51,917 nt of DNA, from contig DATISY010000066.1 of NCBI GenBank assembly GCA_035468285.1, forward strand, positions 1 through 51,917, written 5' to 3'. Below are positions 1 through 7,672 of this stretch, one piece after another. The notes beneath the pieces were generated by a model. It saw only the letters and a program-made list of their open reading frames with translations. It was not told the origin of the DNA and did not search any database. Source of the DNA: PALSA-555 sp035468285 (lineage in GTDB: Bacteria > Actinomycetota > Acidimicrobiia > IMCC26256 > PALSA-555). The number at the start of each line of letters is the position of its first letter. The stretch's first letter is position 1. The translations under genes and the position numbers were made by a program.

Positions 1-1282
1 TGATCTGATTGGCCACCGCGCCGACCAAGTGCACGTCGAGTGAGCGCAGCGTGGCCGCGGCCTCGCTCCCGATCGCGACCCGGGTGCCGCGCCGGACGAC
101 GAGGAGGACGGAGTCAGCGAGGGACGCGAGCCGTTGACCACTGTCGTTCCCGAAGATCGGTGGGGTGTCGACGACCACGACGTCGAACTCCTGAGACGCC
201 CACGCCAGGAGCCCACTCATGCCCTGGGCGATGAAGTCTCCCGCCTCCGGCTCGCGCACCGTCGGCATGACATGGAGACGGGGCAGCACCTGGCGCGCGG
301 TCGCGAAGCGGCTGGCGTCCCCGCTGCGCAGTGCCTGCGCCACGCCGGGACGAGGCGCGATCCCGAAGAGGTGGGCGATGCTCGGCCGGACGAGGTCGCC
401 GTCGATGAGGAGGACGGACTGCTCCACCCGGGCGCTCGCGACGGCGAGCAATGAGGCAACCGTCGTCTTACCCTCACCGGGTAGCGGGCTGGTCACGGCG
501 ATCACGTTGGTGCGGTGCCCGTCCGTGCGGTTCCGCGCGGCGCGTTCGAGCTGGGTCCGCAGGTTGCCGATCGCCGACCCAATGGTCGGGTCCGCGAGGA
601 TCTTGCGCAGGTTCGTCGCCGTGTTCTCTTGGGCGCGCCGTCCACCGCGGCGCGTGCGCACGGCCTTCGACCGCGGGAGCACGCCGACCACGCGGAGCTG
701 GGTCGCCTCGGCGACGTCCGCCGGCGTTCGGACGACGGGACGGACACGGTCGAAGAGCAGCGCGACGCCCGCGCCGAGCAGCACCGCGACGATCACGCCC
801 GCGGCGTCGAGCAGCTTGCGGTTCGGACCCGACGGGGTCGTCGGGGTGGCGGCGCGAGCGACGATGGTGCCCTCGAGCAGCCGGTCGTTCCGCGCGAAGG
901 ATTGGGTGGCGTTGGCGAGATCGTTGGCGGCCCTCGAGACGAACCCGGGGTCCTTCCCGGTGACGCTGATCTGCAGGTTGGACGTGTTCTGCGGGATGGT
1001 GGCGTCGAGGTGGTCGCCGACCTGAGACTTGGCGACGTTGAGGGTGCTGGCCACCCCCGCCACGGTGCTGTCGGACGTCACGTACACCTGGTACTTCGGA
1101 ACGACGATCGAGACGACGTCCGCGCCGACCTGGGCGTTCGGGCGGGGGGAGAAGGAGATGACCGCAGTCGCCGTGTACTGGTTCGGGAGCGACTGCGCAT
1201 AGAAGACCACGCCGACCGCCACCGGCACCGCCACCAGCACCGCCACCAGCCAGCCCCGGCGGACCGACGCGAGGACGTTCAC
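1..1282 (-). CDS. Wzz-like chain-length determinant fused to BY-kinase domain (partial, C-terminus outside window)
   Basis: Membrane-anchored polysaccharide co-polymerase and tyrosine autokinase, expected to control chain length and export of a surface polysaccharide. The GTG start follows a strong GGGGGGAGG ribosome site. The N-terminus has a membrane segment (about residues 9-29). A Wzz-type periplasmic part follows, then a second membrane segment (about 155-178). The cytoplasmic ATPase has a Walker A motif SPLPGEGKTT (Lys about 272), a second motif LLIDGD and VVVVDTPPIFG, the order seen in bacterial tyrosine kinases. The reading frame is open to base 1, so the usual Tyr-rich tail cannot be checked. 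It is divergent from the glycosidase lipoprotein. Confidence 0.88.
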   Translation of the reverse strand, partial: MNVLASVRRGWLVAVLVAVPVAVGVVFYAQSLPNQYTATAVISFSPRPNAQVGADVVSIVVPKYQVYVTSDSTVAGVASTLNVAKSQVGDHLDATIPQNTSNLQISVTGKDPGFVSRAANDLANATQSFARNDRLLEGTIVARAATPTTPSGPNRKLLDAAGVIVAVLLGAGVALLFDRVRPVVRTPADVAEATQLRVVGVLPRSKAVRTRRGGRRAQENTATNLRKILADPTIGSAIGNLRTQLERAARNRTDGHRTNVIAVTSPLPGEGKTTVASLLAVASARVEQSVLLIDGDLVRPSIAHLFGIAPRPGVAQALRSGDASRFATARQVLPRLHVMPTVREPEAGDFIAQGMSGLLAWASQEFDVVVVDTPPIFGNDSGQRLASLADSVLLVVRRGTRVAIGSEAAATLRSLDVHLVGAVANQI

Positions 1283-1380
1283 GGCCTCCCCCCGTAGACC
1301 CTGCTGCCACGGGGTGAATGGGGCATATGGGGCGTCAATTCGTCATCAAGAAGGACTACGCGACGGCCGACAAGCACGGT

Positions 1381-2634
1381 ATGCGGAGTTTAGGGCTGCC
1401 ACAGCGGGTCGCCGGGGTAATCGTCGGCTGTGCCCTCCTCGCCGCGTGCGGACCGTTCAGCACCCCCTCAGCATCGACCGCACCGGCCGCCAACGTGAGT
1501 GCGCCGGCGAGCACGACGACCACCACCGCGCCGCCGACGACGACATCGCCGACGACGACATCGCCGACGACCGCTCCGACGGCCACGACCTCGCCGCCGA
1601 CGACCGCTCCGCCCGCGACGACTCCCCCCACGACCGCGGCCCCGTCCTCAACGTACGGCCCGCGCCTGGCCAACGAGCCCCAGATCGGCGCGAACGTGCA
1701 CGCCACCTGGAGCAGCATGACGACGGCCTCCCGGAACGCGATTTACAGCCAGCTCGCCGCGACCGGGTTGAAATGGGTCTCGATCGACATGGGCTGGGCC
1801 AGCTTCGAGACGACGGGACCGGGCCAACTCACCTCGTACGTCCAGACTGCTGACGACTCCGTGAACGAAGCCCGCGCCCACGGGTTCCAGGTCCTCGCGA
1901 CGCTCTGGAGCACCCCCGCGTGGGCGAACGGCGGTCAGGGCACCAACGTCCCCCCGACGAACCCCCAGGACTACGCCAACTTCGCCCGCTGGGCGGCTGG
2001 TCACTTCGCCGGCCGCGTCGCGGCGTGGGAAGTGTGGAACGAGCCCAACACCTCCGCGTTCTGGGCCGGCACCGATCCCGCCGCCTACGCCGCGCTGGTG
2101 AAGGCCTCGTACCCCGCCTTCAAGGCCGGTGACCCGTCCGCCCAGGTCGTCGTCGGCAACACGAGCTACAACGACACCGCGTACCTAAGCGCCCTCTACG
2201 CCAACGGGATCCACGGGTCCTTCGACGTGCTCTCCACGCATCCGTATCAGGGCCTCGCGAACCTGCCTCCCGAGCAGGCCGACGACGGGACGGAATGGAC
2301 GCTCGCCCACATCGCCTCGGTCCACAACCTGATGGCGGCCAACGGCGACGCGTCCAAGCCGATCTGGTTCACGGAGTTCGGCTGGTCAAGCCACGCCACT
2401 GCCCCCGGGAGCCCGAACTGGATGCTCGGCGTGACCCCCGCGCAGCAAGGCGACTACTTCGTGCGCACGCTCCGCTGGGTCGCCGCGAACGCCCCGTACG
2501 TGAAGAACGTGTTCTGGTACGAGGGCACCGACCAGGCCGGCACCGACATCCAGAACGCCAACTACGGGCTCCTGACGACGGGCTTCACGCCGAAGCCGTC
2601 CGACAACACGGTGACGGCCTACCTCCAGCAGTAG
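1381..2634 (+). CDS. GH-A-clan-like glycoside hydrolase lipoprotein
   Basis: Predicted exported lipoprotein glycosidase of 417 residues. A short signal ends in lipobox LLAAC (Cys about 23). A Thr/Pro-rich linker of about 50 residues follows, then a barrel-like catalytic part. The motif WEVWNEPN (Glu about 221) fits the acid/base and WFTEFGWSS (Glu about 332) the nucleophile of clan GH-A (GH5/GH39-like) retaining enzymes. An in-frame upstream start at 1318 exists, but 1381 gives a normal lipoprotein signal, though without an obvious ribosome site. Its position in a polysaccharide locus suggests trimming or turnover of that polymer. The exact GH family and substrate are not determined. Confidence 0.82.
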   Translation: MRSLGLPQRVAGVIVGCALLAACGPFSTPSASTAPAANVSAPASTTTTTAPPTTTSPTTTSPTTAPTATTSPPTTAPPATTPPTTAAPSSTYGPRLANEPQIGANVHATWSSMTTASRNAIYSQLAATGLKWVSIDMGWASFETTGPGQLTSYVQTADDSVNEARAHGFQVLATLWSTPAWANGGQGTNVPPTNPQDYANFARWAAGHFAGRVAAWEVWNEPNTSAFWAGTDPAAYAALVKASYPAFKAGDPSAQVVVGNTSYNDTAYLSALYANGIHGSFDVLSTHPYQGLANLPPEQADDGTEWTLAHIASVHNLMAANGDASKPIWFTEFGWSSHATAPGSPNWMLGVTPAQQGDYFVRTLRWVAANAPYVKNVFWYEGTDQAGTDIQNANYGLLTTGFTPKPSDNTVTAYLQQ

Positions 2635-2653
2635 CAGCCGCCGGACCGGCCCC

Positions 2654-3811
2654 CTACGAAGCGGGCGGCGTCACCGGGGACCGGCTCGAGACCTCGTCCC
2701 AGGCCGCGACGGCCGCCTCGACGCTGATCGCAGCCATGGCGTCGGGGTAACGATCGTCGTGCTCGAACCCGAGATCGAGGTAGCCCTCGGGGACGACGGG
2801 CGACGCCACGCAGACCGCCCGGGGCCCCACCGGTCCCCATCGCCCGCAGGACGTGGGCCCGTTCAGCCCAACGGTCGGGACGCCCAACGCCGCCGCGAGG
2901 TGCATCACGCCGGTGTTCACGGACACCACGACCCGCGCACCTGCGAGGAGTCGCGCGCACTGCTCCGGCGACGTCCCCGCCGCCGACCTGGCCCGCAGCC
3001 CGGCCGCGGTCCACTCGTCGACGACCACGCCGGTCGCGGCGACGTCGCCCGGGCCGCCCGTCAGGACCACATCGAGACCGCGGCTGTTCATCACGGCGGC
3101 GAGCTCACGCCACCGCGCCAACGGCCACGAACGCTCTTCGAAGTTGGCCCCACCGGGCCAGAGATGCACCACGGCGTAGGTCTCCGCCGTCCCTGACGGT
3201 CCGGGTACCAGCTCGATTCGTGGGTCGCTCGTCGAACGGACACCGAGCGGCTCGACGAGGCGCCGGAAGTTCACGACCTCGTGCACGCTGGAGGAGTGGT
3301 CGACGGCGACGTCGAAAGCCGAGTGGCGATGCTGGCCCCTGGTGCGGCGCCCGATCGTGGAGCGAGCGCCGGACCAGGCGGCCACGAGGGCGTCGAAGCG
3401 GGGCCAGGCCCCGAAATCGATGCAGACGTCCAGGTGCTCGGCGCGCACGCGGCGGACAGCGCGCGCAACGGCTCGGACCGGAAGCACGACGACTTCGTCT
3501 GGACCGTCGAGGAGCCGAGCGAAACCCGCGTTGGTCGACGTCACGAACAAGACGATGCGCGCGTCGGGACGCGCGGCGCGCAGGTCGCGCACGACGCCGC
3601 TCAGCAGGATCACGTCACCGACGGCGGCGGTCTTGATCAGGCCGACGCTCTGCCAGTCGGTCGGGACGGGACGGCGGCCGCGCACTCGCCGCGCCACACC
3701 GGCGAGGACGAGGACGGGGATCCCGGCGACCCGGTCGAGCGCCTTGAGGACCTTGTTGCCGCGGTCGGCTGGCAGCTGCGCGGTCGAGCCTGTGGCCGAC
3801 GCGTCGGCCAC
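2654..3811 (-). CDS. Glycosyltransferase family 9 (heptosyltransferase-like)
   Basis: 385-residue GT-B enzyme resembling ADP-heptose:LPS heptosyltransferases. The N-terminal domain begins its fold with IKTAAVGDVILLSGVV. The C-terminal donor domain has VVSVNTGVMHLAAALGVP followed by GLNGPTSCGRWGP, the family signature of the nucleotide-sugar site. It starts at GTG 3 bp after the hldE stop, so gmhA-hldE-GT9 form one transcription unit. This places the transferase with enzymes making activated heptose, and heptose is the likely donor sugar. The acceptor is unknown; an actinobacterium is not expected to have an LPS core. Confidence 0.85.
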   Translation of the reverse strand: MADASATGSTAQLPADRGNKVLKALDRVAGIPVLVLAGVARRVRGRRPVPTDWQSVGLIKTAAVGDVILLSGVVRDLRAARPDARIVLFVTSTNAGFARLLDGPDEVVVLPVRAVARAVRRVRAEHLDVCIDFGAWPRFDALVAAWSGARSTIGRRTRGQHRHSAFDVAVDHSSSVHEVVNFRRLVEPLGVRSTSDPRIELVPGPSGTAETYAVVHLWPGGANFEERSWPLARWRELAAVMNSRGLDVVLTGGPGDVAATGVVVDEWTAAGLRARSAAGTSPEQCARLLAGARVVVSVNTGVMHLAAALGVPTVGLNGPTSCGRWGPVGPRAVCVASPVVPEGYLDLGFEHDDRYPDAMAAISVEAAVAAWDEVSSRSPVTPPAS

Positions 3812-3814
3812 CGC

Positions 3815-5296
3815 TCAGTGGTCCTCGGCGGCGCGCTCGAGCACCGCGGTCGTGCTCCACCCCTCGACGAGGGGGGCGAGTAGGACCTTCCCGCCCCAGC
3901 CGCGAACCTCGGCGGCGCCCACGACGTCGTCCTCCTCGTAGTCGGCGCCCTTCACGAGCACGTCGGGTCGGATCGCCTCGACAAGACGGAGCGGGGTGGG
4001 CTCGGAGAAGACGGTGACGATGTCCACGGCGGCGAGCCCCGCGAGGACAGTCGCGCGTTCCCGTTCCGCGACGACGGGGCGCCCCGGGCCCTTCTGGGCG
4101 GTCACCGAGCTGTCGCTGTTCAACCCGACGATGAGATGGTCGCAATGCCCTCGGGCCCAGTCGAGGTAGCTGACGTGGCCGGCGTGGAGGAGGTCGAAGC
4201 ATCCGTTCGTGAAGCCGACCGTGGCGCCTGCGGCCCGCCACCGTTCGACGGCCGCCAGGGCGCTGTCGAGGTCGCAGATCTTGGCCTCCAGGGCGCCCCG
4301 ACCGGGCTCGTCCATGGCGATCGCCTGGAGCAGCTCGCCGCGCGAGACCGCGACGGTGCCGACGTGGGCGACGGCGACGCCCGCGGCGAGGTTCGCGCCC
4401 GCGGCCGCGTCGACCCAGTCGAGACCGGCCGCCACGCCCGCGGCGAGGGCGGCGACGGCGGTGTCCCCGGCGCCCGACACGTCGAAGACCTCGCGTGCCC
4501 TCGCCTCGACGTGGTGGACGCCCGACCGGTCCACGACGGTGATGCCTCGCGGCCCGCGGGTGACGACCATCGCGCCGAGATCGAGGTCGCGACGGAGTCG
4601 CTCCGCACCGGCGAGCATCGCCGGCTCGTCGGACGCGTCCACGTGGGCCGCGGCCGCGAGCTCGGAGGCGTTGGGCGTGATCGCGCTCGCGCCCGCGTAG
4701 CGGGCGAAGTCGAGACTCTTCGGATCGACGAGCACGGGCGTCTCGGTCGCACGGGCGCGGGCGATCACGGCCCGGCAGACCCCGTCGGACAGCACACCCT
4801 TGGCGTAGTCCGACAGCACGATGGCGTCGTATCGCTCGTCGAGCAGCCCGGTCACCTGGTCGTCGAAGCGCGCTCGCTCATCGTCGGCGAGCGAGCTCGT
4901 CTCCTCGTCGTCGACGCGGACAAGCTGCTGGCGGTTGGCCAGCACCCGGGTCTTCGTGGTCGTGGACCGGCCCGGGACAACGGCGACCGGTCTCGTGTCG
5001 ACGCCGGCGCCGTCGAGCGCCTCGAGCAGCGCGGCGCGGTGGGCGTCGTCACCCGTCCAGCCCGCGAGCGTGACCTGGAGACCGAGCGCGGCCAGGTTCG
5101 CCGCGACGTTGGCGGCGCCTCCGACCGTCGTCCGTTCGGCCTCCAGTCGGACGACGGGCACCGGAGCCTCCGGAGAGATGCGCGCCACACCCCCCACGAG
5201 GTACCGGTCGAGCATGAGGTCCCCGACGACGAGCACCCGACGTCCGGGGAGGCCCTCCTGCACCGCCGCCCGGAGCGCGGCGAGCGAGCCGGTCAC
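3815..5296 (-). CDS. hldE: Bifunctional heptose-7-phosphate kinase / heptose-1-phosphate adenylyltransferase
   Basis: 493-residue two-domain enzyme of ADP-heptose synthesis. The N-terminal PfkB/ribokinase domain (about 1-320) opens with VLVVGDLMLDRYLVGG and has the GGAANVAANLA loop. It makes heptose 1,7-bisphosphate. The C-terminal nucleotidyltransferase (about 345-493) carries FTNGCFDLLHAGH with HAGH at about 371-374. It makes ADP-heptose after GmhB removes the 7-phosphate. The GTG start at 5296 overlaps the gmhA stop as GTGA. Longer upstream frames are only read-through of the gmhA region. Confidence 0.93.
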   Translation of the reverse strand: MTGSLAALRAAVQEGLPGRRVLVVGDLMLDRYLVGGVARISPEAPVPVVRLEAERTTVGGAANVAANLAALGLQVTLAGWTGDDAHRAALLEALDGAGVDTRPVAVVPGRSTTTKTRVLANRQQLVRVDDEETSSLADDERARFDDQVTGLLDERYDAIVLSDYAKGVLSDGVCRAVIARARATETPVLVDPKSLDFARYAGASAITPNASELAAAAHVDASDEPAMLAGAERLRRDLDLGAMVVTRGPRGITVVDRSGVHHVEARAREVFDVSGAGDTAVAALAAGVAAGLDWVDAAAGANLAAGVAVAHVGTVAVSRGELLQAIAMDEPGRGALEAKICDLDSALAAVERWRAAGATVGFTNGCFDLLHAGHVSYLDWARGHCDHLIVGLNSDSSVTAQKGPGRPVVAERERATVLAGLAAVDIVTVFSEPTPLRLVEAIRPDVLVKGADYEEDDVVGAAEVRGWGGKVLLAPLVEGWSTTAVLERAAEDH

Positions 5297-5862
5297 GGTG
5301 CCCCGGCTGCGGCGTCGAGCTCGACCTGGTCGCAGAGGAGGTGGCCGAGGAAGAGGTGGCATTCCTGGACCCGACTGGTTCGCCCGCTGGGCACGACGAT
5401 GACGTCGTCGACGAGCGGCGCCAGTGCTCCGCCGTCGCCGCCGGTCATGCCCGCGGTGTAGGCGCCCTTGGCCCGCGCGGCTTCGATGCCCGCGAGGACG
5501 TTGGGACTGTTGCCCGATGTCGAGAGCCCGATCGCGACGTCGATGTCCCGACAGAGGGCCTGGACCTGTCGGGCGAAGACCTGGTCGTACGAGTAGTCGT
5601 TCGAGATCGCGGTGAGGACCGACGTGTCGGTGTTCAAGGCCAGCGACGCGAGCCCGTGTCGCTCGCGTTCGTAGCGGCCCACGAGCTCGGCCGCGAAGTG
5701 CTGGGCCTGGGCCGCGCTGCCACCGTTCCCGAACCAGAGAATCATGCCGCCCGACTGCAAGCTGTTGGTGATCCGGGCTGCGATACGCTCGATGATTGGA
5801 GCGATCGCGCGCAGGTCTTCGATCACTCCTTGGTGTTCGTCGAACTGCTGCAGGAAGTCCAT
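5293..5862 (-). CDS. gmhA: Sedoheptulose-7-phosphate isomerase
   Basis: 189-residue SIS-domain isomerase converting sedoheptulose 7-phosphate to D-glycero-D-manno-heptose 7-phosphate, the first step of the heptose pathway. Diagnostic stretches are WFGNGGSAAQAQHFAAELVG, GLSTSGNSPNV and the C-terminal VQECHLFLGHLLCDQVE, which carries the usual metal-site Glu/His residues. An AGGAGCAC-type ribosome site lies just before ATG. Its end overlaps hldE by 4 bp. A candidate -10 (TAGCCT, complement of 5896-5901) lies in the short gap shared with divergent gmhB. Confidence 0.93.
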   Translation of the reverse strand: MDFLQQFDEHQGVIEDLRAIAPIIERIAARITNSLQSGGMILWFGNGGSAAQAQHFAAELVGRYERERHGLASLALNTDTSVLTAISNDYSYDQVFARQVQALCRDIDVAIGLSTSGNSPNVLAGIEAARAKGAYTAGMTGGDGGALAPLVDDVIVVPSGRTSRVQECHLFLGHLLCDQVELDAAAGAP

Positions 5863-5906
5863 CGTGCTCCTCCGCGCCGGTCACGATCTAGTCCGAGGCT
5901 AGCGCC

Positions 5907-6482
5907 ATGACACCGTCATCTCGCGTAGATCGATTGGTCGTGCTCCTCGACCGCGACGGCGTGCTCAACGTTGACCGCGCCGCGTCGGTCAGGTCCGTCG
6001 CGGACCTCGAGGTCGTGCCGGGCGCGCGTGAGGCGACGGCGCGCCTGCACGCGGCGGGATTCACGCTGGTGGTCGTCACGAACCAAGCGTGCGTCGGACG
6101 AGGCGAGCTCACCGAGTCGGGGTTGCGGGAGATCAACGCCGAGCTGAACGAGCGCTTGGGTGGCGTGATCGCCGAGTGGCTCGTGTGCCCGCACACCCCC
6201 GCCGAGGGCTGCGAGTGCCGCAAGCCGCGCACCGCGCTTCTCGAGCGAGCCCAGCAGGCCTGGGGGTTCGACCCGGCGGCGACCTGGTTCGTCGTCGACG
6301 ACGACCGCGACATCGAGGCCGCGCTGCGGTTCGGGTGCCGCCCGGCCCTGGTGCGCACCGGGAAGGGGGCTCGCACCGCGGCGTCGCGGGGGGATGTGGC
6401 CGTGTACGACGACCTCGCGGCGTTCGCCGACGCGCTGATCACCGTTGCACCGGATGACGTGGGGCGCCAGCCGGCGGGGTGA
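5907..6482 (+). CDS. gmhB: D-glycero-manno-heptose 1,7-bisphosphate 7-phosphatase
   Basis: 191-residue HAD-superfamily histidinol-phosphatase-type enzyme. Motif I is LLDRDGVLN, motif II is VVTNQ, and the zinc loop is CPHTPAEGCECRKP with three Cys and one His. Motif IV lies in VVDDDRDIEAA. These features define GmhB, which supplies heptose 1-phosphate to the HldE nucleotidyltransferase. It is divergent from gmhA over a 44-bp gap. With gmhA and hldE it completes ADP-D,D-heptose synthesis; the epimerase HldD is not in this window. Confidence 0.9.
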   Translation: MTPSSRVDRLVVLLDRDGVLNVDRAASVRSVADLEVVPGAREATARLHAAGFTLVVVTNQACVGRGELTESGLREINAELNERLGGVIAEWLVCPHTPAEGCECRKPRTALLERAQQAWGFDPAATWFVVDDDRDIEAALRFGCRPALVRTGKGARTAASRGDVAVYDDLAAFADALITVAPDDVGRQPAG

Positions 6483-6520
6483 GCGCGCCCCTCGGGCGGG
6501 GGGCCATGGACGCGGGTCAC

Positions 6521-6583
6521 TACGCTGCGGGCAGCATGCAATGGCTCTCGACCGTGCTCGCGTGCCGCGGCGCACCGGCCTGA
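6521..6583 (+). promoter_or_regulatory. Possible promoter and 15-codon upstream ORF before the aminotransferase
   Basis: A TACGCT hexamer (6521-6526) lies 9 nt before an ATG at 6536. That ATG opens a 15-codon frame (MQWLSTVLACRGAPA) ending at TGA 6581-6583, 14 nt before the ATG chosen for the aminotransferase. This could be a leader peptide on a near-leaderless message. Equally, the aminotransferase may start at in-frame ATG 6541 and the small frame mean nothing. Confidence 0.28.
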
Positions 6584-6597
6584 GACAGCGCCGACCG

Positions 6598-7623
6598 ATG
6601 CTGGAACCCCGCCGTCAGGTGCTGTTCAACCCGGGACCGGTCAACCTCGACCCGGTGATCCACCGGAACCTCTTCAACGTCGAGCTGTGCCACCGCGAGC
6701 CGGAGTTCGACCGGCTCGCGGCGAGGATCCGGTCGCGCCTCGCGGCGCAGTGCGGCTTCGATCCGGAGTCCTTCGAGCTGAGTCTGCTGCACGGCTCGGG
6801 GACGCTCGCGGTCGACGCCGCGCTGGCGACGCTCGTCCGGGGGCGGGTCCTCGTCCCGAACAACGGCCTCTACTGCCAGCGGCTGCTCGACACGCTCGCC
6901 CGCTTCGACGGGACGGCCACCATCGACCACCACCTGGGGTTCGGCGCCCCGATCGATCTCGACGAGCTCGACGGGCTTCTCCGCGGGGAACAGCCGGACT
7001 GGCTGGCGGTGGTCCACCATGAGACCACGACGGGTCTGTTGAACCCGCTCGAGGAGATCGCGACCCAGTGCGCCGCTCACGGTGTCCGGCTGTTCGTCGA
7101 CGCCGTGAGCTCACTCGGGGCGCATGCCGTCGACCCGCGCGCCGACGTCGTCTGCTTCAACAGCAGCAAGTGCCTGGAGTCCCTGCCTGGTATCGCGGGT
7201 GTCTTCTGGCGGTCGGAACTCGCTCTCCATCGAACCGTTCCGGTGCTCGACGTCGGGGCGTACGCCCACGGGATGGCGAGCACCCCGAACGTCCAGGCGT
7301 ACGTGGCGCTGGACATCGCGCTCGATCTCTTGGCGGCCGAGGACCGGCCGGGACGCTACGCGCGTCTGGCGCGCCACGTCTGGGAGGCCGGCAGCGTCAC
7401 CTTCGAGCCGTTCCTCCCCGAGGCGCAGCGCTCGCATGTCCTGACCGCGTTCCGGCTCGGCGGTCGCACGATCGACGACCTCTTCGCCCGGGCCTACGAG
7501 CACGGGTTCGTCATCTACCCGGGACAAGCCAAGCTGCGCGACGAGATCTTCCGCGTCGCGAACATGGGAGCCCTGATCGACGAGCCCACGATCGATTCGC
7601 TCTTCGCCGTCCTCGCCGCGTAG
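6598..7623 (+). CDS. Class V aminotransferase, 2-aminoethylphosphonate-pyruvate transaminase-like
   Basis: 341-residue PLP enzyme of fold type I. It opens with RRQVLFNPGPVNLDPVI, typical of PhnW and alanine-glyoxylate aminotransferases. It has FVDAVSSLGA for the cofactor-ring Asp and FNSSKCLESLPGIAGVFW with the Schiff-base Lys, closest in pattern to PhnW. VIYPGQAKL near the end also fits. Start 6598 puts the conserved NPGPVN at the usual distance from the N-terminus; 6541 is the alternative. No other phosphonate gene (pepM, ppd, phnX) is visible, so the substrate is open. The surface-polysaccharide neighbourhood suggests amino-sugar or aminoethylphosphonate chemistry. Confidence 0.78.
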   Translation: MLEPRRQVLFNPGPVNLDPVIHRNLFNVELCHREPEFDRLAARIRSRLAAQCGFDPESFELSLLHGSGTLAVDAALATLVRGRVLVPNNGLYCQRLLDTLARFDGTATIDHHLGFGAPIDLDELDGLLRGEQPDWLAVVHHETTTGLLNPLEEIATQCAAHGVRLFVDAVSSLGAHAVDPRADVVCFNSSKCLESLPGIAGVFWRSELALHRTVPVLDVGAYAHGMASTPNVQAYVALDIALDLLAAEDRPGRYARLARHVWEAGSVTFEPFLPEAQRSHVLTAFRLGGRTIDDLFARAYEHGFVIYPGQAKLRDEIFRVANMGALIDEPTIDSLFAVLAA

Positions 7624-7626
7624 GCA

Positions 7627-7660
7627 GGCCTGGCCGAAGCGGGGCGAAGTCAGCCAGGCC
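7627..7660. terminator. Candidate bidirectional terminator hairpin
   Basis: A perfect 8-bp inverted repeat, GGCCTGGC (7627-7634) and GCCAGGCC (7653-7660), with an 18-nt loop lies in the 49-bp gap between two convergent genes. There is no T-run, as is common for actinobacterial terminators. Confidence 0.5.
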
Positions 7661-7672
7661 GGCGACCGGTGG

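Noticed and set aside
5297..5884. N-terminal extension of hldE to 5884
   Set aside because: The extension is gmhA read in another frame; the PfkB fold starts just after GTG 5296, which overlaps the gmhA stop.
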